NCBI GenBank assembly: GCA_021846685.1
Contig: JAJZWL010000001.1
Span: 1 to 64,000, forward strand
Length of the DNA stretch: 64,000 nucleotides
Direction of reading: 5' to 3'
From: a bacterium
GTDB taxonomy: Bacteria; Patescibacteria; Dojkabacteria; JAKAPS01; JAJZLI01
Position numbers and translations under genes: made by a program. Positions 1 through 8,686 of the stretch are shown here, one piece after another. How positions within the stretch are numbered: the first letter of the stretch is position 1; the number at the start of each line of letters is the position of its first letter. Below the pieces are notes generated by a model. The model worked only from the letters and a program-made list of their open reading frames with translations. It did no database searches and was not told where the DNA came from.

Positions 1-176
1 GTTTTCAGTGTCTTTTGTTCTATCCTTTTATATTTTACTTTATTAAGGAATTGTTTGACCCAGTTGATCTTTTCTGATTTAGTATCAAAAGATATTTGAG
101 TACACTTATTTGCTTCAAATAAAGCATTAATTGTTGTATCATTATCTTGGTGTGAATCTTTAAATTGTATCTTCAT
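1..176 (-). CDS. Possible partial hypothetical protein, 3' end outside window
   Basis: A minus-strand reading frame is open from about position 290 to the window edge and reads as ordinary hydrophilic protein sequence rich in Lys, Asn and Gln. The first ATG in frame is at 176; alternative GTG/TTG codons lie further upstream. The gene would be cut by the window edge, so its length and domains are unknown. It diverges from the zeta-like kinase gene at 321. I do not recognise a family. It could also be a non-coding open stretch. Confidence 0.3.
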   Translation of the reverse strand, partial: MKIQFKDSHQDNDTTINALFEANKCTQISFDTKSEKINWVKQFLNKVKYKRIEQKTLK

Positions 177-305
177 TCGATTCAATTCTATTTGATTCAC
201 ACCTTCTTTACTACCTTGAGTGTTATTACTAGTGGTCTTAATATTTATTTGAGCGCAATCTTGTATTGGCCAACACGAGGAATTATAATGAGTTTATATT
301 TCTGA

Positions 306-311
306 TATACT
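306..311 (+). promoter_or_regulatory. Extended -10 of the zeta-like kinase gene
   Basis: TGA followed by TATACT lies 9 nt before the ATG at 321. Transcription would start about 3 nt before the ATG, leaving essentially no leader. Confidence 0.5.
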
Positions 312-320
312 TTAAATGTT

Positions 321-1019
321 ATGAATGAGTCAGAAATTGCAAAACAGTTCATAAAGAAGAATAAACAACTTTTGTATAGAAAATTTATTAATATTGGAAA
401 ACTTTCCTCAATTACAGATCTTTCAGCATATTTTATGGCAGGCTCCCCAGGGGCAGGTAAAACTGAATGGTCTAAATCGTTTATTAAAACTCTTATAGAT
501 AAAGAACCTAACAGAACTATAGTGAGAATTGATCCTGATGAAATCAGAGAATTCTTACCCAACTATATTCCAGAACAAGCAGATATATTTCAAGGTGCAA
601 CTGCTCTTGGAGTGGAAAAAATTCTTGATTATGTACTAAAAAACAATCAAGATTTTTTACTTGATGGGACTTTTTCTAATTATGAGGTTTCTTATAAAAA
701 TGTTAAACGTTCACTCAATAAAGGAAGAAAAGTTGCTGTAATATATATTTACCAGGATCCTTTAATTGCATGGGATTTTACAAAGAAGCGAGCATTTATT
801 GAAAAAAGAATTATTCCCAAACAAGCATTTATCAGATCTTTTTTTAAAGCTCATGAAAATGTAACCAAAATTAAAGAAGAATTTGGTAATTCTATTGAGA
901 TCTGGTTAGTGAAAAGAAATTATCATAGAAAAACAGAAAAAGTATATCTTGATATTGATAAAGTTGATAATTATATTAAAAATGAATATAATAAAGAAAA
1001 TTTGGAAAAATTATTATGA
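321..1019 (+). CDS. Zeta-toxin-like P-loop kinase
   Basis: This 232-residue cytoplasmic protein has a Walker A motif, AGSPGAGKT, near residues 39-47. It is followed by an acidic RIDPDEIREFLPNY segment and a LLDGTFS segment. This order is typical of the zeta-toxin / AAA_33 P-loop kinase family. Zeta toxins phosphorylate UDP-N-acetylglucosamine and block cell-wall synthesis, but some relatives are not toxins. No epsilon-like antitoxin gene precedes it. A 58-codon gene overlaps its stop codon in an ATGA arrangement. The family call is fairly secure; the toxin role is inference. Confidence 0.7.
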   Translation: MNESEIAKQFIKKNKQLLYRKFINIGKLSSITDLSAYFMAGSPGAGKTEWSKSFIKTLIDKEPNRTIVRIDPDEIREFLPNYIPEQADIFQGATALGVEKILDYVLKNNQDFLLDGTFSNYEVSYKNVKRSLNKGRKVAVIYIYQDPLIAWDFTKKRAFIEKRIIPKQAFIRSFFKAHENVTKIKEEFGNSIEIWLVKRNYHRKTEKVYLDIDKVDNYIKNEYNKENLEKLL

Positions 1020-1192
1020 AACATTTAGTTAATAAGTTAAAAATCAAAAAATCAGGAACTACAAGTTTCTTTGATTATCCTGAAAAAGAGAAAATAGATA
1101 TAATAACTAAAGCTGCAAAAGAAGCAAATAAGATGCAGAGTGAATTAATTAAAAAATATACTAAATTACAAAATAATCCTTCTTATAATTAG
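1016..1192 (+). CDS. Small hypothetical protein coupled to the zeta-like kinase
   Basis: The ATG at 1016 overlaps the TGA of the upstream kinase (ATGA), and the frame encodes 58 residues before TAG. The product is basic and probably helical, with a Lys/Glu/Ala-rich centre (for example TKAAKEANKMQSEL). The overlap implies translational coupling, so it may be a partner or antidote of the kinase. No family is recognised and an antitoxin role is only a guess from position. Confidence 0.5.
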   Translation: MKHLVNKLKIKKSGTTSFFDYPEKEKIDIITKAAKEANKMQSELIKKYTKLQNNPSYN

Positions 1193-1612
1193 GTTTTGCT
1201 TTATTTCTAATATAGTTTAGGAAAAGTAATTCTATTATTTTCATCATGTCCAATTTATCTAGTTTTTTCAAAGGTTAAAGTGAGGTTTTTAAAATAGGGT
1301 TCCACCCACAGGACAGCTTATCGAAAATTTATATATATGCTCAATCACTATTTTAGTTATATATAATTAATATTTTAACTAATATTTCAACCTATCAATT
1401 TCTATATTTTTATTATATATACTTTTTCTAATGGTTACTCATATAGTAGTTTATTCTCCTAATTTATTCTTAGAAAACTTTTACGAAAATATGGGTACTT
1501 GGCAGACACAATATTATGTACACATTTGAGATAAAATACAGAAATTTCAAATCATTACATTCCAGAATTTGATTTCAGGGTTATAAAAAAAAAAGACTTC
1601 TATAAATAAACC
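1193..1612. other. Intergenic gap with no recognised feature
   Basis: This 420-bp AT-rich gap lies between the converging zeta-kinase unit and the minus-strand ABC exporter genes. I found no convincing ORF, tRNA or strong hairpin. A short T-loop-like string near 1300 lacks the rest of a tRNA. Confidence 0.5.
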
Positions 1613-2779
1613 TTAAAAACTCCAATTTCCATCTATTTCAAAAAAACCTTTAATATTAGTTTTTTTAGAAAAAATCTTAAAATTTTTAATTCTTTCTATA
1701 GAGACTAATTGTTCTGTTAAATCTTTATTATAAATAACTATAGAAATAAAATATTCAGATGATATTAATTTTAAATTATTACATACAAAATTAATATGTC
1801 CTTTTTTCTCTAATTTATCTATATTAAATATATTATATGTACTAATAGAAGATACAACAGTCCCATCATCTCTTGTTATAATAAATTCTATATTAGGATT
1901 TACGATTATTTCTTTCAAATTATATTCCAAAGATATTGTCACTTTTTCATTAGAATCAAAAATAGAGGTGTCCTCTCCTTTTGAATTTAAAAGCTTTATT
2001 TTCAACTTTTCATCTATTTTGTCAGTCTTGCTTATTTTACTTTTATTAAAAGATATTTCACTATATTTTTGTAGTACATTAAAAGCTTTTCCTTCTTTAC
2101 TGATAGATCCTTTTTCTAAAAGTATTACTCTATCGCAAAACTCTTCAATAGCACCCATTGAGTGAGACACAAAAATAATTGTTTTCCCTTGTTGTTTTAG
2201 AGTTCTAAACATATCAAAACATTTTTGCTGAAAAGCAAGGTCTCCTACTGCTAGAACTTCATCTAATATATATATATCCCCTTCAGACTGAATTGCAATC
2301 GAGAAAGCTAATCTTACTTGCATTCCTGAAGAAAAATTCTTAAGTTGAGTTTCTTCAAATCCTTGTAATTCTGAAAATTCAATTATACTTTTATATTTAG
2401 CTTTAATTTGGTCTCTAGTAAGCCCTAATATTACTCCATTTAAAAAAACATTATCCTTTGCAGTAAGCTCTGGATTAAAACCTACTCCTAATTCTAAAAA
2501 TGGAATTAACTTTCCTTTAGAAATAACTTCTCCTTTATTCGGGAGATATATATTTGATATTATTTTCAAAAGGGTACTTTTCCCTGATCCATTTCTACCT
2601 ATTATTCCTAAGAATTCTCCTTTTGAAACAGAAAAAGAAACATTATCAACTGCTACAAAGGATCTATATTTTGCCTTTCTAAAAGGATGAATAAAATAAT
2701 CTTTCATTTGAGTTCTTCTCTCTATTGGAATTTTAAAATTTTTTGTTATATTTTTTAATTCTATTACTGTCTCTTTCAT
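1613..2779 (-). CDS. Polysaccharide export ABC transporter ATPase, Wzt-like
   Basis: This 388-residue ATPase has Walker A GRNGSGKST, the signature FSSGMQ, Walker B IYILDEVLAVGD and a switch FVSHS. About 140 residues beyond the ATPase form a beta-rich C-terminal domain, as in Wzt-type exporters where that domain recognises the glycan. It would power export of lipid-linked surface polysaccharide from the cytoplasm. Its start lies 2 nt after the permease stop, so the two are one operon. The start context, TTAATTATG, has no proper Shine-Dalgarno apart from purines within the permease coding end. The exported glycan cannot be inferred. Confidence 0.88.
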   Translation of the reverse strand: MKETVIELKNITKNFKIPIERRTQMKDYFIHPFRKAKYRSFVAVDNVSFSVSKGEFLGIIGRNGSGKSTLLKIISNIYLPNKGEVISKGKLIPFLELGVGFNPELTAKDNVFLNGVILGLTRDQIKAKYKSIIEFSELQGFEETQLKNFSSGMQVRLAFSIAIQSEGDIYILDEVLAVGDLAFQQKCFDMFRTLKQQGKTIIFVSHSMGAIEEFCDRVILLEKGSISKEGKAFNVLQKYSEISFNKSKISKTDKIDEKLKIKLLNSKGEDTSIFDSNEKVTISLEYNLKEIIVNPNIEFIITRDDGTVVSSISTYNIFNIDKLEKKGHINFVCNNLKLISSEYFISIVIYNKDLTEQLVSIERIKNFKIFSKKTNIKGFFEIDGNWSF

Positions 2780-2781
2780 AA

Positions 2782-3543
2782 TTAAAAGTCCTCTGCTATC
2801 TTCATTATTTTTTTACTAAAAAATCTATAGCTAAAATAAAGAAATACTACAGATATAATAAATATTATCAAAGTAGAATAAACTGACTCTATTTTATTAT
2901 AAATTAAAGCCTCTCTCGTAAAATTGAATATATGAGTTAAAGGATTAGCATCAATCAAATATAAAGTTTTCCCCTTAATAAGAGATAGTGGGTATACAAT
3001 AGGAGTTAGATAAAATAAAACTAACATAAAAATATCCCAAATATGTTGTAAATCTCTAAATAGAACATGAAGAATACTTATTGAAAAAGAGATAGCTAAT
3101 CCTAATATATACAGAATGACTATACCAAATAAAAAGATTAATATATCTAAAGGAGATGGCAATATATGATTAAATGCAAAAAAGATAATTATAACAACCA
3201 AATTAAAGGTAAAGTTCACTACAGCTATAAGACTAGACCCTACAACTGCTAAATATCTTTTAAAATTAACTTTCAGCATCATATCTTTTTTTTGTAAAAG
3301 GGAATTTAATCCATTAATTGTAATTTCTTGGAAAAAAGTATACATAATAGTTCCCAAAAGTAGGTATAATGCATAAAATTTAACGGTATTTCCCAAAAGA
3401 AGTGAAAATACTATATACATTACAGTAAATATCAAAAGAGGTTTAATAACAACCCAAAGAAACCCTAATATTGAGTTATTATACCTTAATGTAAAATCAG
3501 TTTTAACAAATTCTAACAGGAGATCTTTATCCGTTCTTTTCAT
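2782..3543 (-). CDS. Polysaccharide export ABC-2 permease, Wzm-like
   Basis: This 253-residue integral membrane protein has about six hydrophobic helices. An N-terminal amphipathic stretch is followed by a TLRYNNSILGFLWVVIKPL-type segment, typical of the ABC-2 / Wzm / TagG permease family. It forms the membrane channel for the ATPase encoded immediately downstream. Its ATG is preceded by TATAAT with only 6 nt between, predicting a leaderless transcript. A glycosyltransferase gene diverges nearby, consistent with a small surface-glycan locus. Confidence 0.85.
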   Translation of the reverse strand: MKRTDKDLLLEFVKTDFTLRYNNSILGFLWVVIKPLLIFTVMYIVFSLLLGNTVKFYALYLLLGTIMYTFFQEITINGLNSLLQKKDMMLKVNFKRYLAVVGSSLIAVVNFTFNLVVIIIFFAFNHILPSPLDILIFLFGIVILYILGLAISFSISILHVLFRDLQHIWDIFMLVLFYLTPIVYPLSLIKGKTLYLIDANPLTHIFNFTREALIYNKIESVYSTLIIFIISVVFLYFSYRFFSKKIMKIAEDF

Positions 3544-3549
3544 ATTAAC

Positions 3550-3555
3550 ATTATA
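3550..3555 (-). promoter_or_regulatory. -10 box of the ABC exporter operon
   Basis: On the minus strand TATAAT is followed by 6 nt and then the permease ATG at 3543. The transcript would start at or next to the start codon. Confidence 0.55.
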
Positions 3556-3596
3556 TATTAAATTTTATAATTAAAAAAATAAAACTAGAGTAATCT

Positions 3597-4067
3597 TTAT
3601 ATATTTGATGTCTTATCTACGACAAAATTGTCTAGTCTAGTTTTTATTCCTCTCTTAAATGACCTAATTAAAAGATATACAGTATCTAAATTAGAATCAT
3701 ATCTAGAAGCTATAGGAGAGAATCTACAATCATGACTGGGAAGAGTTTTATTCTTAATATTTTCATATATACAATCTACAAACTTTTCTCTTTGTATATC
3801 GCTACATTCAGTTATTACAAAGATAACTCCTAAATTGCTAATATTAGGATTCGTTGCAAAATATTCTCTTAAATCTTCTGCAGAATTAACTTCTATACCA
3901 TCAATCTTGATGCCCGAAGATTTGTTATCCTCTCTGATCCGTCCTAAATACTCTTCTGAAATAGCTTTCTCATCTCCCATCAAAAATACAACTGCATCTT
4001 TTTCAAGTAATATAGGATCCCATGTTTTTTGTTCAGTACTTTCTAATTTTTCCATATTTATAAACAT
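3597..4067 (-). CDS. Hypothetical protein
   Basis: This 156-residue soluble, mixed alpha/beta protein has no signal peptide or TM helix. A second in-frame Met (4055) is an equally good start. I recognise no domain. It includes a hydrophobic LGVIFVITE strand and a Cys-containing C-terminal half. It is divergent from the glycosyltransferase gene at 4104 and precedes the ABC exporter operon on the same strand, so a link to surface-glycan production is possible but unsupported by sequence. Confidence 0.6.
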   Translation of the reverse strand: MFINMEKLESTEQKTWDPILLEKDAVVFLMGDEKAISEEYLGRIREDNKSSGIKIDGIEVNSAEDLREYFATNPNISNLGVIFVITECSDIQREKFVDCIYENIKNKTLPSHDCRFSPIASRYDSNLDTVYLLIRSFKRGIKTRLDNFVVDKTSNI

Positions 4068-4085
4068 AAAATAATAACAATATGG

Positions 4086-4091
4086 TATACT
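4086..4091 (+). promoter_or_regulatory. Extended -10 of the glycosyltransferase gene
   Basis: TGG then TATACT ends 12 nt before the ATG at 4104, giving a predicted leader of only about 6 nt. Confidence 0.45.
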
Positions 4092-4103
4092 ATCATAAAA
4101 ATA

Positions 4104-5015
4104 ATGAAGAGAAAAGACATATCTATAGTAATAGTGACATATAATGTAAGGAAATTACTCATTGATTGTTTAGAATCAATAAAGAATTCGAACGACACTC
4201 TTTCAAAAGAAATTTTTGTAGTTGATAATGGAGATGATGATACATATACATATTTTGAGAATAAAAAAGAATATATATATATAAAAAATAAAGAAAACTT
4301 AGGATTTTCAAAAGCTAACAATATTGCTCTTAAAAAAGCTACCGGAAGATATCTATTAATACTTAACCCAGATACAAAACTTAAAAAAAATACCCTTTCT
4401 ATTATGTATAACTTTATGCAAGAGAATAAAGATATTGGGCTTTCAACTTGCCCTTTATACCTTCCAGATAAGTCATTAGATAAAGCATGTAGAAGAAATT
4501 TCCCAACTATAAAAAGTGCTTTGGGAAAAATTTTCTTTTTATCGCGCATATCCACTAAATTTGAAGGATATAATATCAACATAGACAATAGGACTCAGAC
4601 TGACATAGATGCTTGTTCTGGGGCATTTATGTTTGCCAGAAGCGAGATTTTTAAAGGAGATAAACATCATAAAAAAGTTTCTTTTTTTGATGAAGATTTC
4701 TGGGCTATGGGGGAAGATTTAGATTTATGCTATAGAATAAAAAAATCTGGGTGGAGAATAACTTTTTATCCTAAAACTTCTATACTCCACTACAAAGGGG
4801 CTTCTGGAGGACTTAAAAAATCAAGTAGAAAATTAAGCAGTGCTGATATGAAAACAAAAAGGAAATGGCTTAAAGCCTATTCAGATGCTATGTATATATT
4901 TTATAAAAAGCATTATCTTAAAAAACACAGTAAATTTACAAATTTCACAGTAGTAATAGGAATACAGATATACTATATATTAAAAATATCTAAATTAGTT
5001 ATAACAAAAAAATAA
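4104..5015 (+). CDS. Family 2 glycosyltransferase
   Basis: This 303-residue cytoplasmic GT-A enzyme begins with the classic GT2 strand ISIVIVTYNVRKLL. It has LNPDTKL as the metal/nucleotide-sugar site near residue 90 and GEDLDLCYRIKKSGW near residue 210 as the ED acceptor/base motif. Its overall form matches the rhamnosyltransferase-like WbbL/GT2 subgroup. It would add one sugar to a membrane-linked glycan. It diverges from the ABC exporter genes, which probably export its product. Donor and acceptor cannot be read from sequence. Confidence 0.85.
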   Translation: MKRKDISIVIVTYNVRKLLIDCLESIKNSNDTLSKEIFVVDNGDDDTYTYFENKKEYIYIKNKENLGFSKANNIALKKATGRYLLILNPDTKLKKNTLSIMYNFMQENKDIGLSTCPLYLPDKSLDKACRRNFPTIKSALGKIFFLSRISTKFEGYNINIDNRTQTDIDACSGAFMFARSEIFKGDKHHKKVSFFDEDFWAMGEDLDLCYRIKKSGWRITFYPKTSILHYKGASGGLKKSSRKLSSADMKTKRKWLKAYSDAMYIFYKKHYLKKHSKFTNFTVVIGIQIYYILKISKLVITKK

Positions 5016-5072
5016 TTTTATATTTATAGTATAAGAATTTACTCCTTACAGAAGAACTTCTATTTTAAATAA

Positions 5073-5393
5073 TTAAAGAGATGATCCAGTTGAAGTATTT
5101 TGAGAAAGAAGACTATTCAATTGAGAAAAACTAGTAGAATTAACATAATTTATAGCATTTGAAAGTCCTGTATATGAAGTAACTTTTGGTACTGAAGTTG
5201 CTGAATTTTGGGTACTTGTTGGTGTTTTCATAGTCATATTACTTTCAACATAAGACTGATAATTAGCAGCATTTACTAATTCTAAGAGAGCTATAGCAAA
5301 AAGCAATAAAAGTACTACTCCTAAAACTCGATATATAGTAATATCTTTTTTCAATGTTTTTATTTGTTCAAATTCACTTTTTTCTTCAGACAT
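5073..5393 (-). CDS. Small single-pass membrane protein
   Basis: This 106-residue protein has a charged N-terminus with a short coiled-coil-like stretch. One TM helix lies around residues 20-42, and the external tail is rich in Ser, Thr and Asn. It follows the secreted protein gene at 5396-6022 with a 2-nt gap, so the two form an operon and probably act together at the cell surface. No family is recognised. Confidence 0.65.
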   Translation of the reverse strand: MSEEKSEFEQIKTLKKDITIYRVLGVVLLLLFAIALLELVNAANYQSYVESNMTMKTPTSTQNSATSVPKVTSYTGLSNAINYVNSTSFSQLNSLLSQNTSTGSSL

Positions 5394-5395
5394 AA

Positions 5396-6022
5396 TTATT
5401 TAGTAGTAGATAAAGTACTTTTATTCGTGCTACCGGTAGAACTTCTAACAGCAACTAAAAGATTAATTACTGCTTTCTTATATAAATTCAGATCTGTAAT
5501 TTCATTTTTCATATCAGTATTAAAAGCTAATATTTGTGTTTGAGGAGCAGAGTTATTACAAGAAAAATTACCAGAATCTAAACTAAATTGATTTAATTGA
5601 CCTTGAGCTGTATCTTGAGCTGTCAAAACAGCTGTTGATAAAGTTGCATAATTTGAAACTACAATACCTTTAGGCAAAAGAGAGTTATTATAATAATCCT
5701 GAACCCTAGAAACAATAGTAGAGAATCTATTAATTATATTATTTGATAATTCATATAACTTTTTATCTCTATTTTTAACACTAGATGCAATTTTGATGCA
5801 TGCAGTTTGCAATCCATTCCCTGAGTGAGAAGTTCCAGCCCCCTTAGCACTACTAGCATTCGATCCATTTGTGGATGCAGCACTAGCATGAGAAGAAGCA
5901 GTACTTACATTATGAGAAGAAGCATTCCTTGAGTTAGAAGCAGCTGTTGATCTAGCATATACAGCTCCAGCGGAAACAGCTAATACAAGAACAGTTACAG
6001 GTAATAAATATTTCAATTTCAT
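5396..6022 (-). CDS. Secreted Ser/Ala/Asn-rich protein
   Basis: This 208-residue protein has a clear N-terminal signal sequence (Lys, then a hydrophobic LLPVTVLVLAVSAGAVYA core). A low-complexity Ser/Ala/Asn/His linker follows to about residue 70, then a helical domain with several Tyr and two Cys. It is likely released or surface attached. It is co-transcribed with the membrane protein immediately downstream. The gene starts directly at a TGC-TATAAT promoter with 7 nt to the ATG. No known domain is recognised. Confidence 0.7.
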   Translation of the reverse strand: MKLKYLLPVTVLVLAVSAGAVYARSTAASNSRNASSHNVSTASSHASAASTNGSNASSAKGAGTSHSGNGLQTACIKIASSVKNRDKKLYELSNNIINRFSTIVSRVQDYYNNSLLPKGIVVSNYATLSTAVLTAQDTAQGQLNQFSLDSGNFSCNNSAPQTQILAFNTDMKNEITDLNLYKKAVINLLVAVRSSTGSTNKSTLSTTK

Positions 6023-6029
6023 ACTCTAA

Positions 6030-6035
6030 ATTATA
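6030..6035 (-). promoter_or_regulatory. Extended -10 of the secreted-protein operon
   Basis: Minus-strand TGC-TATAAT is followed by 7 nt and the ATG at 6022. This is a clear case of a predicted leaderless mRNA. Confidence 0.6.
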
Positions 6036-6077
6036 GCAAATCTAATTTTTATGTCCAGAGTTCTTACTATAGTACTA

Positions 6078-6105
6078 TTGTCACAAGGATAAATAATAGT
6101 ATAAT
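6078..6105 (+). promoter_or_regulatory. Consensus promoter of the 53-codon gene
   Basis: TTGTCA (6078-6083), a 16-bp spacer and TATAAT (6100-6105) precede the ATG at 6114 by 8 nt. Transcription would begin at or beside the start codon. Confidence 0.65.
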
Positions 6106-6113
6106 AAATACAT

Positions 6114-6275
6114 ATGGAAAAAAAATTAAAAATAACGATAAGAGATATAGTCATAATAATTCTTTTTTTAGTAATTATTTATCTTATTTACAAAGATTAT
6201 TCTGTTAATTCAAAATATGTAAGTTTAAAAAATAGAATACAAACTCATTCATCTAGCCTTGTTCCTAAAATATAA
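6114..6275 (+). CDS. Small single-pass membrane protein (53 residues)
   Basis: The ATG at 6114 opens a 53-codon frame ending in TAA at 6275. Lys-rich residues 2-9 are followed by one strongly hydrophobic helix (about residues 12-29) and a polar basic tail, giving a cytoplasmic N-terminus by the positive-inside rule. A near-consensus promoter sits immediately before the ATG, which strengthens the call. It lies upstream of valS, which has its own promoter. Function is unknown. Confidence 0.6.
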   Translation: MEKKLKITIRDIVIIILFLVIIYLIYKDYSVNSKYVSLKNRIQTHSSSLVPKI

Positions 6276-6303
6276 GTTTCATAGATCCCTTTTATAAATG
6301 TGA

Positions 6304-6309
6304 TATAAT
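6304..6309 (+). promoter_or_regulatory. Extended -10 of valS
   Basis: TGA-TATAAT is followed by exactly 7 nt and the valS ATG at 6317, predicting a leaderless valS transcript. Confidence 0.6.
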
Positions 6310-6316
6310 TTATTCT

Positions 6317-8512
6317 ATGAATACAGAAGAAAAAGCATATAATCCAAAGATTGTAGAGAATAGAATTTTAGAATTTTGGAAAGAATCTAAATTTTTTTCA
6401 CCAGAATACAAAAAAGAAAGGACAAATACATTTACAATAATACTCCCTCCCCCAAATGCAAATAGTTCTCTTCATTTAGGAACAATGAGTGGCAATACTA
6501 TACAAGATATACTAGGAAGGTATCACAGGATGATAGGCGATAAAGTATTACTTGTTCCAGGAAAAGACCATGCTGCAATACAGACAGAAGTTGTTTTTGA
6601 AAAATACTTAGAAAAAAAAGGTATAAAAAAGAGAGATTTAGGAAGAGAAGAGTTTTATAAGCAGTGTTATGATTTTTGTATACTAAATTCAGATATAGCA
6701 AGGGATCAAGAACAAAGAATCGGCCTTAGTGCAGATTACAGTAGAGAAAAATTTACACTTGACAAAGATATCACAAAAATGGTTTATGAAACTTTTATAA
6801 GAATGTTTGAAGAAGGCTTAGTATATAGAGGAAAAAGAATCATTAATTGGTGTATAAAAGATCAGACTGCACTAGCAGATATAGATACAGAATACAAAGA
6901 AGAAGACAGTAAGCTTTATTATATTAAATATGGAGAATTAATAGTTGCAACAACAAGACCTGAAACAAAAATGGCAGATGTGGCTTTAGCTGTAAACCCA
7001 AAGGATAAAAGATATTCTCATTTAATAGGGACAAGTATAAACATACAGTCTATAGAGGGAGAAAGGTCATTACCTATAATAGGAGAAAGAAGTGTTGACC
7101 CTGAATATGGAACGGGGATATTAAAAGTAACCCCAGGACACTCAAAAGAGGACTTTAAAATAGGAGAAAAAAATAATCTTCCAATTATATCTGTAATAAA
7201 CACATATGGGAAAATGACATATGGGAAATATAAAGGACTAAAGATTAAAGAAGGAAGAGAAAAAGTTGTAGATGATTTGAAAAAACTTGGATTAATAGAA
7301 AAGATTGAAGATATAAAACATAATATTCAAATATGCGAAAGATGTAAACAAGATATAGAGCCCCTAATATCTTATCAATGGTTTATACGAACAAAGGAAT
7401 TCGCAAAAAAGGCAATAATGGCAAGTGAGAAAGAGGAGATAAAATTTTACCCTAAAAGACAGGAGAAGAATTATTTAAGATTTTTGGAGAATATAGAAGA
7501 TTGGTGTATCTCTAGACAACAATGGTGGGGCCAAAGAATTCCAGCATATTATTGTGGAGGGAAAGAAACAATAATTGATGAGAATGGAGATATTACAGAA
7601 AAAATACTAGGTTGTGGAAAAATTGTAGCATCCATAGATACTCCAAAAGAATGTCCTGACTGTAAAAACACAAATATGATTCAAGATGAAGATATCTTTG
7701 ATACCTGGTTCTCTTCCACTCAATGGCCTTATACATCTCTTGGAGGAATAGGAAATAAAGATTATAAAGAATATTACCCCACAAATGTAATGGAGACAGG
7801 AAGAGATATTCTGTTTTTCTGGGTAGCTAGAATGGTAATGATGGGGCTATATACAACAGGAAAGGTTCCTTTCGGTGAAGTATACTTACACGGATTAGTT
7901 CTCGACAAGGAGGGGCAAAAACAATCTAAATCTAAGGGAAATGGAATAGATCCTGCAGATATGATAGAGAAATTTGGAACAGATGCATTAAGACTTGCTC
8001 TAGTATCTTCTGTTTCACCTGATCAAGATTTTAGATTATATGAGGAAAAGATCAAAGGGTTTAGAAATTTTATAAACAAAATATATAACTCTGCAAGATT
8101 AGTATTCTTAACACTAGAAAATCTTTCAGAAGAAGATAAAATAAAGATAAAAGAATATATTAGAGAGGATAAAATGACCACAAAAGTTAATGTTAATATC
8201 AATCAAGAAATGACAGACCATACTCGAAATATACATAGATTTATGAAGAAATTTGAAATAGGAATAGCTGCATTTGAAATACAAAATTTTTATCATCACA
8301 CCTTTTGCGATATATACCTAGAAGAAATGAAACCTCACCTTTCGCAGATAGAGTCTAAGGCAGAATTATTAAATATATTTTTAAAAAATATTTTAATAAT
8401 GCATCCATTTATTCCTTTTATTACAGAGAATATATATCAAGCATTATTAGAAAAAAATCTTATAGATACGCAAGAAAAAATAATAATGTATGAAAAATAT
8501 CCAACAATTTAA
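6317..8512 (+). CDS. valS: Valyl-tRNA synthetase (short form)
   Basis: This 731-residue class I synthetase charges tRNA-Val. The HIGH-type motif is SLHLGT (about residues 51-56) after PPPNAN. The editing domain has ATTRPETKMADVALAVNP, and Cys pairs (CERCKQ; CGKIVA with ECPDCKN) suggest bound zinc. The KMSKS-type motif is KQSKSKGNG near residue 535. It ends soon after the anticodon-binding domain. It therefore lacks the C-terminal coiled-coil arm that makes typical ValRS about 850-950 residues. The gene is monocistronic with its own promoter directly at the ATG. Confidence 0.95.
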   Translation: MNTEEKAYNPKIVENRILEFWKESKFFSPEYKKERTNTFTIILPPPNANSSLHLGTMSGNTIQDILGRYHRMIGDKVLLVPGKDHAAIQTEVVFEKYLEKKGIKKRDLGREEFYKQCYDFCILNSDIARDQEQRIGLSADYSREKFTLDKDITKMVYETFIRMFEEGLVYRGKRIINWCIKDQTALADIDTEYKEEDSKLYYIKYGELIVATTRPETKMADVALAVNPKDKRYSHLIGTSINIQSIEGERSLPIIGERSVDPEYGTGILKVTPGHSKEDFKIGEKNNLPIISVINTYGKMTYGKYKGLKIKEGREKVVDDLKKLGLIEKIEDIKHNIQICERCKQDIEPLISYQWFIRTKEFAKKAIMASEKEEIKFYPKRQEKNYLRFLENIEDWCISRQQWWGQRIPAYYCGGKETIIDENGDITEKILGCGKIVASIDTPKECPDCKNTNMIQDEDIFDTWFSSTQWPYTSLGGIGNKDYKEYYPTNVMETGRDILFFWVARMVMMGLYTTGKVPFGEVYLHGLVLDKEGQKQSKSKGNGIDPADMIEKFGTDALRLALVSSVSPDQDFRLYEEKIKGFRNFINKIYNSARLVFLTLENLSEEDKIKIKEYIREDKMTTKVNVNINQEMTDHTRNIHRFMKKFEIGIAAFEIQNFYHHTFCDIYLEEMKPHLSQIESKAELLNIFLKNILIMHPFIPFITENIYQALLEKNLIDTQEKIIMYEKYPTI

Positions 8513-8621
8513 AGACGTATAGGGATTTGCGAATACATATGTTTATATTTAAGTACTAAAGCGATCTTTAATAAATTTAAAGAATTACAAAGCAAATGAT
8601 TTAATATTTTTCAAAAACCTC

Positions 8622-8652
8622 TATCAATAAAAATATACTCTTAATATTGATA
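8622..8652. repeat. Inverted repeat upstream of the L25 gene
   Basis: TATCAATA (8622-8629) and TATTGATA (8645-8652) form a perfect 8-bp inverted repeat with a 15-nt loop, just before the promoter of the L25 gene. It has no U-tract. It may be an operator or chance in AT-rich DNA. Confidence 0.3.
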
Positions 8653-8686
8653 AAATAATATAAAGTATGATACTATTCTCTTGTTT

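Noticed and set aside
1275..1320. T-loop-like string suggesting a tRNA
   Set aside because: No matching acceptor, D or anticodon stem surrounds it.
4058..4588. 176-codon minus-strand hydrophobic ORF opposite the glycosyltransferase
   Set aside because: It is antisense to a clear GT2 gene; its hydrophobicity comes from the complement of Lys/Asp/Asn codons.
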